DNA from: Sulfurimonas sp.
GTDB lineage: Bacteria; Campylobacterota; Campylobacteria; Campylobacterales; Sulfurimonadaceae
Direction of reading: 5' to 3'
Assembly (NCBI GenBank): GCA_028044295.1
Contig: JAOFSE010000006.1
Location: 50,274 to 114,273 of the forward strand
DNA length: 64,000 nucleotides
A model generated the notes under the pieces. That model had not been told where the DNA came from and did no database searches. It was given only the letters and a program-made list of their open reading frames with translations. The translations under genes were made by a program, and so were the position numbers. Of the stretch, positions 17,739-27,257 are shown piece after piece. The number at the start of each line of letters is the position of its first letter. Position 1 is the stretch's first letter.

Positions 17739-17745
17739 TACACTA
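17728..17745. promoter_or_regulatory. Near-perfect palindrome overlapping the rho -10 box
   Basis: TAGTGTAAAATTACACTA: 8-bp arms TAGTGTAA and TTACACTA around a 2-bp centre. Its position over the -10 box fits a repressor operator; there is no U-tract, so it is not a convincing terminator for the upstream receptor gene. Confidence 0.5.
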
Positions 17746-17798
17746 TTAAAACTACTTCTCCTTATGCAAAAAATCCCAAAAACTAAGGCAACTACTAA

Positions 17799-19133
17799 AT
17801 GAGTGAAAATAATTCACAACAACCTCGTAAAAACAATAAACCAAAAAACAACCAAAGAACTCACAAACCTGTAAAAGGTGCTAGTGTTGAAGAACTACGT
17901 ACCGCTACTATTGAAGCACTAACTGCTTTAGCTGAAGAGTTGAAAGTTGAAAATCCTCAAGAGCTAAAACGCCAAGATATTATCTTTGAAATTCTTAAAG
18001 CTCAAACTGAACAAGGTGGTTTCATACTATTTAGTGGAATCCTTGAAATCATGCAAGATGGTTATGGCTTTATTCGTTCTATAGACAAAGGTTTTGGGGA
18101 ATCTATAAATGATGCATATGTATCTAACACTCAGATTAAAAGATTTGCTCTTCGTAATGGTGATGTAGTAACTGGACAAGTTCGTCCTCCAAAAGAGCAA
18201 GAGAGATACTACGCTCTTATAAAAATAGAAGCAGTAAATAGCCTTCCTCCAGAAGAGTCTAAAAAAAGACCTCTATTTGAAAACCTTACTCCACTTTACG
18301 CACTAGATCAACTAAAACTAGAGTACAGAGAAAAAGGTCTTACAGGTCGTATGTTAGACCTGTTTTCTCCTATTGGTAAAGGTCAACGTGCTCTTATCGT
18401 TGCACCACCAAGATCTGGTAAAACTGAACTTCTTAAAGAGATAGCTCATGGTATAACTCATAACCATGCCGAAGTTGACTTAATGGTACTTCTTGTTGAT
18501 GAAAGACCTGAAGAGGTAACTGACATGGAAAGAAGTGTTAAGGGTGAAGTTTATAGCTCTACTTTTGATATGCCTGCTAAAAACCATATCAAAGTTGCTG
18601 AAATGGTAATTGAAAAAGCAAAGCGTCGTGTTGAACTTGGTAAAGATGTAGTAATACTTCTTGACTCAATTACTCGTCTTGCACGTGCTTATAATACTGC
18701 TACACCATCATCGGGTAAAGTTCTTTCAGGTGGTGTTGATGCCAATGCACTACATAAACCAAAACGTTTCTTTGGAGCTGCTCGTAACATTGAAAATGGT
18801 GGAAGTTTAACTATTATTGCTACTGCACTAATCGATACTGGAAGTCGTATGGATGAAGTTATTTTTGAAGAGTTCAAAGGTACTGGTAATAGTGAGGTTG
18901 TTCTTGATAGAAAAATCGCTGATAGAAGAATCTTCCCTGCAATCGATATACTTAAATCTGGTACTCGTAAAGATGAACTTCTTATTGGCCCTGAAACTCT
19001 ACAGAAAGTGTTTATCCTTCGTCAGATGATTCACAAACAAGAGAATGAGATTGAAGCACTTAAGTTTGTTTACACTACAATGGGTAAAAAAGCTACAAAT
19101 GAAGAGTTCTTAGAAAGTATGAACACTAACTAG
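17799..19133 (+). CDS. rho: Transcription termination factor Rho
   Basis: 444-residue hexameric RNA helicase. A short Asn/Lys/Gln-rich N-terminal tail (1-30) precedes the Rho N-terminal helices and the cold-shock RNA-binding domain (about 75-140, [21 protein letters not shown]). The RecA-like ATPase has Walker [16 protein letters not shown] (about residues 201-215), Walker [17 protein letters not shown], and the Q-loop/R-loop region [24 protein letters not shown]. Start ATG 17799 has TAAGG at 17784-17788. It is followed 22 bases later by murI, as in H. pylori. Confidence 0.97.
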   Translation: MSENNSQQPRKNNKPKNNQRTHKPVKGASVEELRTATIEALTALAEELKVENPQELKRQDIIFEILKAQTEQGGFILFSGILEIMQDGYGFIRSIDKGFGESINDAYVSNTQIKRFALRNGDVVTGQVRPPKEQERYYALIKIEAVNSLPPEESKKRPLFENLTPLYALDQLKLEYREKGLTGRMLDLFSPIGKGQRALIVAPPRSGKTELLKEIAHGITHNHAEVDLMVLLVDERPEEVTDMERSVKGEVYSSTFDMPAKNHIKVAEMVIEKAKRRVELGKDVVILLDSITRLARAYNTATPSSGKVLSGGVDANALHKPKRFFGAARNIENGGSLTIIATALIDTGSRMDEVIFEEFKGTGNSEVVLDRKIADRRIFPAIDILKSGTRKDELLIGPETLQKVFILRQMIHKQENEIEALKFVYTTMGKKATNEEFLESMNTN

Positions 19134-19154
19134 TAGTGTGTTAGAGGGTATTCT

Positions 19155-19910
19155 TTGAAGATAGGTGTTTTTGATAGTGGAATTGGTGGTTTAACTGTTG
19201 TTAAATCACTGCTTGAACATCAGCTATTTGAAGAAATAATATACTTTGGAGACACAGCCCGTGTCCCTTACGGCTCAAAAGACAAATCAACAATTATTCG
19301 TTACGCTATAGAAGCCGTAGAATTCCTAAAAAACTTTAAACTCGACCTAATCATAGTTGCATGTAACACGGTAAGTGCTTATGCCCTAGATGATATGAGA
19401 GAAGTTTCATCTTGCCCTATTATAGGTGTAGTTGAAGCTGGTGTTCTTGCTACTTCTAACATACTAGAAGATAAAGATTCAAATATACTTATACTAGGTA
19501 CAAAAGCTACTATCAAATCTAAAGCTTATGAAATTGGTCTTCACAAGCTAAAGTTCACAAATCTTCATGCCAAAGAGACAGGCCTTTTTGTTCCACTTGT
19601 TGAAGATGATATATATGATGGTGAAATACTTGAAGCTACTTTTAGACACTATTTTGACAAGAGTACAAGTCCTGATGCTATCATCCTAGGTTGTACACAC
19701 TTTCCACTAATATCTGATGCCCTTCATAAATACTTTAAAGAAGACACGACTCTCATTCACTCAGGTGATGCGATAGTTGAATACTTAGAAAAAAACTTTG
19801 AACTATCAAATAAATACAAAACACCAAAGATAGAGTTTTTTGCTTCAGAAAATCCTGATGCACTAAAATCTGTTGCAGCGAAATGGTTAAACCTTGAAGA
19901 AACTATTTAA
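19155..19910 (+). CDS. murI: Glutamate racemase
   Basis: 251-residue enzyme making D-glutamate for peptidoglycan. The two catalytic cysteines are in VACNTVSAYA and ILGCTHFPLI, and the N-terminal IGVFDSGIGGLTVV is the family signature. The start is TTG at 19155 with AGAGGG at 19143-19148; the first residues fit the family exactly, so TTG is favoured. It overlaps the next gene, a membrane kinase, by 17 bases, although that gene's start is uncertain. Rho and murI are adjacent in H. pylori too. Confidence 0.96.
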   Translation: MKIGVFDSGIGGLTVVKSLLEHQLFEEIIYFGDTARVPYGSKDKSTIIRYAIEAVEFLKNFKLDLIIVACNTVSAYALDDMREVSSCPIIGVVEAGVLATSNILEDKDSNILILGTKATIKSKAYEIGLHKLKFTNLHAKETGLFVPLVEDDIYDGEILEATFRHYFDKSTSPDAIILGCTHFPLISDALHKYFKEDTTLIHSGDAIVEYLEKNFELSNKYKTPKIEFFASENPDALKSVAAKWLNLEETI

Positions 19911-22398
19911 CAAACAATACAGCAACAAGCTCATAGCTGAAATGGTCCAAGCAAATCTATCTTGTGCATCTGCTGGGAACTTAATTGCTCCTTCGATTAT
20001 GACGTATGCTCTTTACTCAGTAGTTCCTCACGTATATCTTTTTATATTACTGGCTTTAAATATTTTCGTATTCTTATTTAGAGTTTTACTTCAAAAACAT
20101 ATACCTGATAATCTTACTAGACACTTTTTTATTTTAGCATTTGCATCAACACTTATAGCTATATACGCATGGTTAAGCTTCATATATGGTGGTGCCATTT
20201 ACCTACTTTTCATTGGTATAGTTATTACATCTTTAGTCGCTGGATCAGTAACTACCTTAGTGAGTGTTTATCATGTTTTTGCAGTATTTGTAACTATACA
20301 AATGCTCGGAGTCATTACTGCCTTACTTGCGTATGGAAATGAAATATTTTATCTTGCTGCAATGATGGTATCAGGGTTCTTATACATAGTTTTATCTAAT
20401 GGTTATAAGCAGTATACTAATCTAAAAAAGATGTCACAACTCAACTCACAGATAAATGACCTTCTTGATAACACTGAACAAGGGTTTTTAATATTTAATG
20501 AAGACCTAATTTGTGAGGCTGGTTTTTCAAAAGAGTGTGAACATATATTTGATACGACTAATATAGAAGGTTCAGAAATTACCTCTTTGCTCTTTAGGGA
20601 CAATGAACATGATAAAGAACAATTTTTAGATGGTATATCTAGACTAATAAAAATAGAAAACACACCTATTGAAGATTTATCACCGTCGCTATTACCGATA
20701 GAAAATTCTAAAAATATATTTTTATCTCTTTTACCCAAAGAACAAGTTATAAAATCAACAACTGTTACAATAGAATATAAAATACTAAAACACAATAGAT
20801 TTCTGTTGATACTTACAGATATCACAAAAACAAGAATGTTAAAGTCAAAACTAGAAAAGCAATCTCAACTAAATAAAATGATAGTTGAGGTGATATCAGA
20901 TAAAAATGATTTCATCGAAATAAAAAACTCATTTTCAGAGATGCTCTCATCTTTAGACACATATGAAATAGAGCATAAAGATGCTAGAAAAAACCTCTTA
21001 TTAGAGTTACATACATTTAAGGGTATATTCTTACAAAAAGAGATGCTCTACACTCCAACAGCTATATATGATATTGAAAAAATGATAGAAGATAGGCATA
21101 CTGCAAAAGATATTATTTTTATAATTAAAGACTCATACTTAGATTACTATTTTGAAATAGATTTACAGATGATAAACTCAGTACTTGGTGATGAAGCCCT
21201 TAGTTTTTCAAAAAATATAAATATAGATATATCAAATATTGATAGCCTCGAGAAAAAAATACTCTCTTTAGTAGAATCTACTATTAGCATTGATACCAAG
21301 CAGGTTGATGAGATATTAAAAGATGTTAAACGTATGAAGTTTGAATCACTAAAACATATGTTAAGACCAAATATTTCGTATGCCAAACAACTCTCTCATA
21401 AACTCAATAAAGACATATATGAACTTGAGATAGAGGGTGATCACAACATTAAAGTTTCCCCTAGGTTTAAACCATTCATTAAATCTTTAGTTCATCTATT
21501 TAACAACTGTATAGACCATGGTATTGAAGATAAAGAAATAAGAGTTGATGCTAATAAAGATGAAGTAGGAAGAGTTACATGTAACTTCCATGTGCTCTCT
21601 GATAACCTTATTATACAGATAGCTGATGATGGGTCTGGTATTGATACAGAAACTCTATCTAAACATGCTATCGACAAGGGTATAGCTACTATAGAAGATG
21701 TTAAGAAAATGAGTGAAGAAGAGAAATGTAAACTTATTTTCACTGACTCATTAACAACTAAAGACAAGGTTTCAAATATATCAGGTTTTGGTATTGGAAT
21801 GGGTGCTATAAAAAATTACTTAGATCAACTCGATGGTAAATTTACTATAGAAAACAACTTTGGCAAAGGTGCTAAATTTACATTTTACATACCTCTACAC
21901 ATAAAAAACAATGAATATCTATACAATAAAGAAAAATGTAACAGTATCTTTGAATCTGTTTCAACACAAGTTGAAACATACATTAAAGATACTCTAGAGA
22001 TTGAAGTTAAGAGTAAAAAAAATATTCCTGCTATAATTATTCAAAATAATTATGCTCAAATAAATTTTTTGGATGACTTTATAGGTAGTGTGATAATTGT
22101 TTTTTCAAATGATTTTAGAGATCAGTTAAATGCTAAGCTTATTCCTGATGGCTTCAATGAAGCAGATAAGGAATGGCTGATACAAGAGTTACCGAATGAG
22201 GTTTTAAATACAATTGTAGGTTTATCTATACAACATTTTGATAAAACTTTTGGAGAAATAAATATAACAGCACCAATACATATAGAGAACTTGCACCTAA
22301 ATAGAAGTGTGAAAAAATCTAAAAATAAATTTATACAAGAATTCGAGACTGACTTTGGAAGTCTGACATGTATAGTTATGGAAGGGGAAAGATTATGA
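19894..22398 (+). CDS. Membrane CheA-class histidine kinase with PAS, HPt, HATPase and C-terminal CheX domain
   Basis: 834 residues with an unusual order. Residues 33-168 form five or six membrane helices with short loops (no large periplasmic sensor); 185-315 look like a PAS domain (NTEQGFLIFNEDL...LLILTDITKTR); about 330-440 an HPt-like domain with His373 in LHTFKG; about 500-670 a CheA-type ATPase (N-box LFNNCIDHGIED, G1 IADDGSGID, G2 GFGIGMGAI). The last 150 residues contain EVLNTIVG with Glu769-x2-Asn772 and Pro794, the ExxN-x21-P catalytic motif of CheX phosphatases. There is no CheW-like P5 domain. Kinase and phosphatase for a receiver thus sit in one chain, and a CheY follows by a 4-base ATGA overlap. 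The TTG start at 19894 overlaps murI and has no SD; ATG 19942 is the alternative. Confidence 0.8.
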   Translation: MKKLFNKQYSNKLIAEMVQANLSCASAGNLIAPSIMTYALYSVVPHVYLFILLALNIFVFLFRVLLQKHIPDNLTRHFFILAFASTLIAIYAWLSFIYGGAIYLLFIGIVITSLVAGSVTTLVSVYHVFAVFVTIQMLGVITALLAYGNEIFYLAAMMVSGFLYIVLSNGYKQYTNLKKMSQLNSQINDLLDNTEQGFLIFNEDLICEAGFSKECEHIFDTTNIEGSEITSLLFRDNEHDKEQFLDGISRLIKIENTPIEDLSPSLLPIENSKNIFLSLLPKEQVIKSTTVTIEYKILKHNRFLLILTDITKTRMLKSKLEKQSQLNKMIVEVISDKNDFIEIKNSFSEMLSSLDTYEIEHKDARKNLLLELHTFKGIFLQKEMLYTPTAIYDIEKMIEDRHTAKDIIFIIKDSYLDYYFEIDLQMINSVLGDEALSFSKNINIDISNIDSLEKKILSLVESTISIDTKQVDEILKDVKRMKFESLKHMLRPNISYAKQLSHKLNKDIYELEIEGDHNIKVSPRFKPFIKSLVHLFNNCIDHGIEDKEIRVDANKDEVGRVTCNFHVLSDNLIIQIADDGSGIDTETLSKHAIDKGIATIEDVKKMSEEEKCKLIFTDSLTTKDKVSNISGFGIGMGAIKNYLDQLDGKFTIENNFGKGAKFTFYIPLHIKNNEYLYNKEKCNSIFESVSTQVETYIKDTLEIEVKSKKNIPAIIIQNNYAQINFLDDFIGSVIIVFSNDFRDQLNAKLIPDGFNEADKEWLIQELPNEVLNTIVGLSIQHFDKTFGEINITAPIHIENLHLNRSVKKSKNKFIQEFETDFGSLTCIVMEGERL

Positions 22399-22766
22399 TT
22401 AAAGCGATGATTGTAGATGATTCATCAATAATAAGAAAATTATTTGCTAAGACATTAGAAGATATTGGTATTGAGGTAGTCGCGGTTGCCAAAGACGGTA
22501 AAGAGGCTATAAAACTCTATGATGAGAAACAGCCAGATCTCATTACTATGGATATAACGATGCCTATAATGGACGGTATAGAATCACTAAAAGCTATACT
22601 TACAAGAAATAAAGAAGCTAAAGTTATTATGGTTACTTCTCATGGAGAAGAGAGACTTGTTATGGAGGCTATAAGTAATGGGGCAAAAGGGTATGTACTT
22701 AAGCCTGTAACTCAGCAAAGTATAGAACAAGCAATATATAATATTTTTCCAGAGTTAAAAAAATAA
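22395..22766 (+). CDS. CheY-like single-domain response regulator
   Basis: 123 residues: a bare receiver with no output domain. Acidic pocket in IVDDSSIIRKLF, phospho-acceptor Asp near residue 54 in ITMDITMPIMDG, Thr in MVTSHGEE and Lys in YVLKPVT. The ATG at 22395 overlaps the kinase stop (ATGA) and is preceded by GGAAGGGGAAA (22380-22390), a strong SD, so it is clearly made with the kinase. The likely cycle is phosphorylation by the kinase's HPt and dephosphorylation by its CheX domain; target unknown. It is distinct from the receivers of CheA and CheV. Confidence 0.93.
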   Translation: MIKAMIVDDSSIIRKLFAKTLEDIGIEVVAVAKDGKEAIKLYDEKQPDLITMDITMPIMDGIESLKAILTRNKEAKVIMVTSHGEERLVMEAISNGAKGYVLKPVTQQSIEQAIYNIFPELKK

Positions 22767-22811
22767 TTTATTTGTAACCCTTTTGCAACTGCTTAATCAT
22801 ACAATTCCAGT

Positions 22812-24572
22812 ATGAAGATGCAATTAACAAAAAAGTGGATAGATAACTTAGATAAACTAGACATAGCTTTTCAACCTATACTAAATATTCAAAATGGTGA
22901 TATATTTGCAGTTGAGGCATTACTTAGAAATAACCAAGAGATAGGTTTTGCTTCTATATTTTCAGTATTTGATGAAGCGTACAAAGAAAACCTATTATAC
23001 TCATTTGATATAGAACTACGTAAAAAAGCCTTTGAAAAATTCACTCATATAAAAAACTTCAGTAAAATCAAACTATTCTATAACTTAGACAATAGACTTC
23101 TTGAGATGCCTAACTTTACCAATGGAAATACAAACAAGTTACTTGAAGACATTGGGATTAGTAGAGACAATATATGTTTTGAGATATCTGAAAGACATGA
23201 GATTACTAGCAACTGTAATATGCAGGAGCTTCTTAAACATTACAATGATGAAGACTTCTGTATTGCTATAGATGATTTTGGTGTTGGTTACTCTGGCTAT
23301 AAACTACTATATGATACTAAACCAAACATCATAAAAATAGATAGATTCTTTCTAACCGGTATTGAAAAGGATGCTAAGAAAAAAGTAATGGTTAGAAACA
23401 TAACTCACTTAGCCATCCAACTAGGTATTAAGGTTGTTGCAGAGGGTGTACAGAGCAAGGCAGAACTTCTTACATGTAGAGATATAGGTTGTCACCTTGT
23501 TCAAGGCTATTTAATACAAAGACCAACCTTAAATACGGAAGATATTTTAGACAACTATCCTCATATACAAGAGTTAATAAAAAATGACAAAAGAATCTCC
23601 AACAGTAACTCAAATATAGATATATACATTGATAAAACAGAGAGCCTAACTATTGATTCTAAAATGACTTTAGTTATTGACTACTTTAAAAAGTATTCTC
23701 AAAGTACTCTACTACCAATAGTTGATTCAAATAATCGTCCTATAGGAATTCTTCAAGAAGAAAAGATTAAAGAGTTTTTATATTCAGCCTATGGTAAATC
23801 ATTATTACTCAATGACACAACTAAAAACTCAAAGCTAAAGAACCTTATTCAAGCTTGCGGGATTGCCGATATTCATACTGATATTTCTACAATTATTGAA
23901 CTATTTTCTAATAACCCAGACTCACCAGGTATTATTATTACAAACAACAATAAGTATTATGGTTTTTTATCTGCTCGTGCCATTATAAGCATCATGAATG
24001 AACAGAACCTCCTCTACGCTAAAGAGCAAAACCCACTGACTAAACTTCCTGGTAATACTATGATTGAAAAGTATATTAATACAGTTAGTAGCTCAAATGA
24101 TTCCTATATATTATGTTATTTTGACCTAGACAATTTTAAAGCTTTTAATGATGCATATGGTTTTAGAAATGGAGATAGGGTAATCCAGCTTTTTGCAGAC
24201 ATCATGAGAAAAAACTTACATAATGATATTTTCAAAGGTCATATCGGTGGGGATGATTTTTTTTGTGGAATTAAAATAAATGATAACGATGATATGCCCT
24301 ATAAAGATAAAATATGCGAAATCATAAATAAGTTTATTGACGATGTAAAAGATGTCTATTCAAAATCTGATAAAGATAGAGGTTATATACTAGCTAAAGA
24401 TAGGGATGACGTTGAAAAAAGATTTCCTCTTCTTACAGTAAGTGCGTCAATATTGGTTATAAACCAAAGAGCACAATATAGATGTATTGATAGTATGAAT
24501 AAAATACTTTCTATGCAAAAAAAGATAGCAAAAAACGACCTTTCTCACATCTCAATAAGTTCTATGTTATGA
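22812..24572 (+). CDS. c-di-GMP phosphodiesterase: EAL, CBS pair and degenerate GGDEF
   Basis: 586 residues. The EAL domain comes first (about 1-245) with the catalytic residues intact: Glu35 in EALLR, Asn91, Glu124, Asp154-Asp155 in AIDDFG, Lys175 and Glu211 in VVAEGV. Next a CBS pair (about 275-400: LLPIVDSNNRPIGILQEEKI and GIIITNNNKYYGFLSARA), which often binds adenine nucleotides. The C-terminal GGDEF domain (about 405-586) reads GGDDF (479-483) instead of GGDEF/GGEEF and has no RxxD inhibitory site, so it is probably a regulatory, not synthetic, domain. Expected net activity is c-di-GMP breakdown. It is 46 bases after the CheY and is followed by an overlapping unknown gene. Confidence 0.9.
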   Translation: MKMQLTKKWIDNLDKLDIAFQPILNIQNGDIFAVEALLRNNQEIGFASIFSVFDEAYKENLLYSFDIELRKKAFEKFTHIKNFSKIKLFYNLDNRLLEMPNFTNGNTNKLLEDIGISRDNICFEISERHEITSNCNMQELLKHYNDEDFCIAIDDFGVGYSGYKLLYDTKPNIIKIDRFFLTGIEKDAKKKVMVRNITHLAIQLGIKVVAEGVQSKAELLTCRDIGCHLVQGYLIQRPTLNTEDILDNYPHIQELIKNDKRISNSNSNIDIYIDKTESLTIDSKMTLVIDYFKKYSQSTLLPIVDSNNRPIGILQEEKIKEFLYSAYGKSLLLNDTTKNSKLKNLIQACGIADIHTDISTIIELFSNNPDSPGIIITNNNKYYGFLSARAIISIMNEQNLLYAKEQNPLTKLPGNTMIEKYINTVSSSNDSYILCYFDLDNFKAFNDAYGFRNGDRVIQLFADIMRKNLHNDIFKGHIGGDDFFCGIKINDNDDMPYKDKICEIINKFIDDVKDVYSKSDKDRGYILAKDRDDVEKRFPLLTVSASILVINQRAQYRCIDSMNKILSMQKKIAKNDLSHISISSML

Positions 24573-25468
24573 GAACTAAACAAAAAGTAATAAATCTTTT
24601 TGAAGATAAAAATATATACAGCATAAAATATGTTATTTCAATAAATACAGAAGATGATTTAAACCAATTTTGGGACTTTATGACAAACAATCAAAACTCA
24701 AGTTATGATTTAACTCATGCATTTATAACACAGTTTTACAACTTCTCATTATCATATATATATGATAAAAATTATGAGTTCTTTGAGATTATTTTAGAAG
24801 AGAGTGAAAAAAACTTTTACTTCACTCTATGGAATAAAAAAGTTGCACTTATGTTTAAAGCATTCCTAAGAAAGACATCACTCAAGTCCATCTATAAAGA
24901 CAACCAGATAAGTATAAAAATCGGTAAACTAAAGTCTCAACAAAAAATAGAAAAAATTCATATAAAAAATGATAAAAGAGAAAACGACCTTATAAATTAT
25001 AAAGAAAGAGAAAAGCCCCAGGAAGTGTATACATTCATAGATTCAGATGATTTAGAAGAATTGTTTAAACTTAGTGATGACATGCAAGAATCAGTTCACA
25101 ATCTAAAAAAAGTTGGTATGCAAAAGAGTCTCTTCATATCGCTCAGATCAACTTTCTCTATGTTTTGTCTTACTCTAAGATATTATGACAAAATTGCTCC
25201 AATGGCCAAAACAATCACAGAATTTTCGAATCTTATCAACATGAATCAAGATCAATTTATAAACCTAAGCAGTGATGAGCTAGAATTGATAAATGGATTT
25301 ATAAATAACATAGACTATTGGCTACATACGCTGTTTGTAAATGGTGGTGCTGATATCTACTTCATGGACAACTCAATACGAGCAGATTTTGACATGATTG
25401 AGAGTATGATATTTCCAAAAAGTAATGTATGTGATATAGAGGAGTTAAATGATATCTTTAACTTTTAA
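24569..25468 (+). CDS. Unknown cytosolic protein, last gene of the kinase/EAL cluster
   Basis: 299 residues, not recognised. No signal peptide or membrane helix. The N-terminal 130 residues are mixed alpha/beta (YVISINTEDDLNQFWDFM); the middle (130-165) is highly charged; the C-terminal half is helical (SLFISLRSTFSMFCLTLRYYDKIAPMAKTITEFSNLI), reminiscent in secondary structure of HPt or HAMP-adjacent bundles, but no motif His is evident. Its ATG overlaps the EAL gene stop (ATGA at 24569-24572), so it is surely co-expressed. Being in this operon suggests a role in the same signalling circuit. Confidence 0.75.
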   Translation: MRTKQKVINLFEDKNIYSIKYVISINTEDDLNQFWDFMTNNQNSSYDLTHAFITQFYNFSLSYIYDKNYEFFEIILEESEKNFYFTLWNKKVALMFKAFLRKTSLKSIYKDNQISIKIGKLKSQQKIEKIHIKNDKRENDLINYKEREKPQEVYTFIDSDDLEELFKLSDDMQESVHNLKKVGMQKSLFISLRSTFSMFCLTLRYYDKIAPMAKTITEFSNLINMNQDQFINLSSDELELINGFINNIDYWLHTLFVNGGADIYFMDNSIRADFDMIESMIFPKSNVCDIEELNDIFNF

Positions 25469-25505
25469 ATGCTAAAATCTATATAATAAAAAAGTGGAGT
25501 TGCAT

Positions 25506-27257
25506 TTGAAAGAGTCTTCTGAAGTACTAGCAAGAAAATACAGACCTATAAACTTTGATGAGCTGATTGGTCAAGAGACTATATCTCAAACTCTATCCCT
25601 TGCACTTGACTCAAACAGACTCTCTCATGCATACCTTTTTTCAGGTCTCCGTGGAAGTGGTAAGACATCAACTGCACGTATATTTGCAAAAGCGCTTATA
25701 TGTGAAGAAGGTATGAGTCACCAACCATGTGGAAAATGTGAAAACTGTATATTAGCACTTCAAAACCGTCATATGGACATCGTTGAGATGGATGCTGCTT
25801 CTTCAAGAAAAATCGATGATATACGTGATTTGATTGAACAGACAAAATACAGACCTGCTACTGCACGATATAAAATATTTATCATTGATGAAGTTCATAT
25901 GCTCACAAAAGAGGCCTTTAATGCACTTTTAAAGACTCTTGAAGAGCCACCTGATTATGTAAAGTTTATATTGGCTACTACTGATCCTCTAAAACTACCA
26001 GCGACAATACTTAGCCGTACTCAACACTTTAGATTTAAAGCAATTTCACCAAATAAGATTATGGACCATTTAGCGCATATACTTAATCTAGAAAATATTA
26101 CTTACGAACAAGATGCTCTAGAAATTCTTGCAAGAAGTGGGAGTGGAAGTCTTAGAGACACATTAACACTACTAGACCAAGCTATCATTTACTCTAAAAA
26201 CCATGTAGACGTTCGTACTGTTACAGATATGTTAGGACTTGTTGACCCTAAGTTTATTTCTGAACTTTTTGCAGCTGTATTTGCAAAAGATTATGCTCGT
26301 TTAGTAGAGATTACAAAAGTTTTAGAAGACTACGAAGCAGATATGGTTGTTGATGAGCTAATAGCATACTTAAAAGATAGAATGTATGCAGCTGATGCTC
26401 TATACTCTACTTTAGTTTTAGATAGATTTTTTAGAATACTAAGTGATTCCAAATATCTATTTAGTATTAATGCTGATGGGTCATTTGTTTTATCACTTAT
26501 ATTTTTCAAAATGCTAGAAGCTCTTCGTATCAAAGAAGTTGACCAAATGATAGAGTCTTTACAAAAAGAGATAAGTAGACCCGCGATATCTTGTGCACCA
26601 ACAGTAGAAGTAAAAACAAAGCTACAAGAAGAGGCTCAATCAGAGCCACAAAATGAAGTAGTTCCAGTACCACTTAACATACCTATTCAAGATGAAACAC
26701 CTTTACATGTAGAGCCAACTATCGACGTTCAAGAAGAAGTATATGTAGAAGCAGACCCTAATCTGAAAATTTTTGAAGAATTAGTAGCAAAAATTAAAGA
26801 TAGAAACTCTGAACTAGGTGAGTGTTTTGAAAGAACTATTACTTTCATATCGTATCAAGACTCTGCATTAACTTGGGAAAGTTGTGCTGATGAAGAGTGT
26901 AAAAAGACTTTGACACATGGTTATTCTGCGATTAAACAACTAGTAAGGGAAGTATTTGGATTTGATACAAAAATCAAACATGAGGCTTGTACTAAATCAG
27001 AGGTAACTCCAGACACTCCAACAGAAGTCAATAAAATAGAAGATCTTCCTAAAGAACCTTTGACAATGCCTAATGAACAATCAACATCAATGATTGAAGA
27101 TGCAGAGATGGGTGGAAGTGCTAGTTGTGTAACAAACTGTGAAAGTGCAGACTCAACCAAAGAGATAGATGCAAATGATATGAAAGACACACCTATGGTT
27201 CAAAAAGCCATAGAGATGTTTGAAGCTAAAAAGATGACTATTCAGACTAAAATCTAA
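25506..27257 (+). CDS. dnaX: DNA polymerase III gamma/tau subunit
   Basis: Clamp-loader ATPase, 584 residues. Walker A GLRGSGKTSTAR, a four-Cys zinc module (CEEG...CGKCENC), Walker B FIIDEVHMLT, and sensor/SRC motif LPATILSRTQ. The C-terminal 200 residues are an acidic, poorly conserved tail with short repeats of Glu/Pro. Start choice: GTG 25494 is part of a GTGGAG Shine-Dalgarno sequence (25494-25499), which is correctly placed for TTG 25506, so TTG is favoured (KESSEVLARKYRP). It is 37 bases after the unknown gene and has a weak TATAAT at 25482-25487. Its stop overlaps that of the convergent histidine kinase gene. Confidence 0.95.
   Translation: MKESSEVLARKYRPINFDELIGQETISQTLSLALDSNRLSHAYLFSGLRGSGKTSTARIFAKALICEEGMSHQPCGKCENCILALQNRHMDIVEMDAASSRKIDDIRDLIEQTKYRPATARYKIFIIDEVHMLTKEAFNALLKTLEEPPDYVKFILATTDPLKLPATILSRTQHFRFKAISPNKIMDHLAHILNLENITYEQDALEILARSGSGSLRDTLTLLDQAIIYSKNHVDVRTVTDMLGLVDPKFISELFAAVFAKDYARLVEITKVLEDYEADMVVDELIAYLKDRMYAADALYSTLVLDRFFRILSDSKYLFSINADGSFVLSLIFFKMLEALRIKEVDQMIESLQKEISRPAISCAPTVEVKTKLQEEAQSEPQNEVVPVPLNIPIQDETPLHVEPTIDVQEEVYVEADPNLKIFEELVAKIKDRNSELGECFERTITFISYQDSALTWESCADEECKKTLTHGYSAIKQLVREVFGFDTKIKHEACTKSEVTPDTPTEVNKIEDLPKEPLTMPNEQSTSMIEDAEMGGSASCVTNCESADSTKEIDANDMKDTPMVQKAIEMFEAKKMTIQTKI

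Noticed and set aside
20403..20825. Minus-strand frame of 140 codons within the membrane kinase gene
   Set aside because: Shadow of the coding strand; no motif or SD, and the kinase frame is conserved in type across the region.
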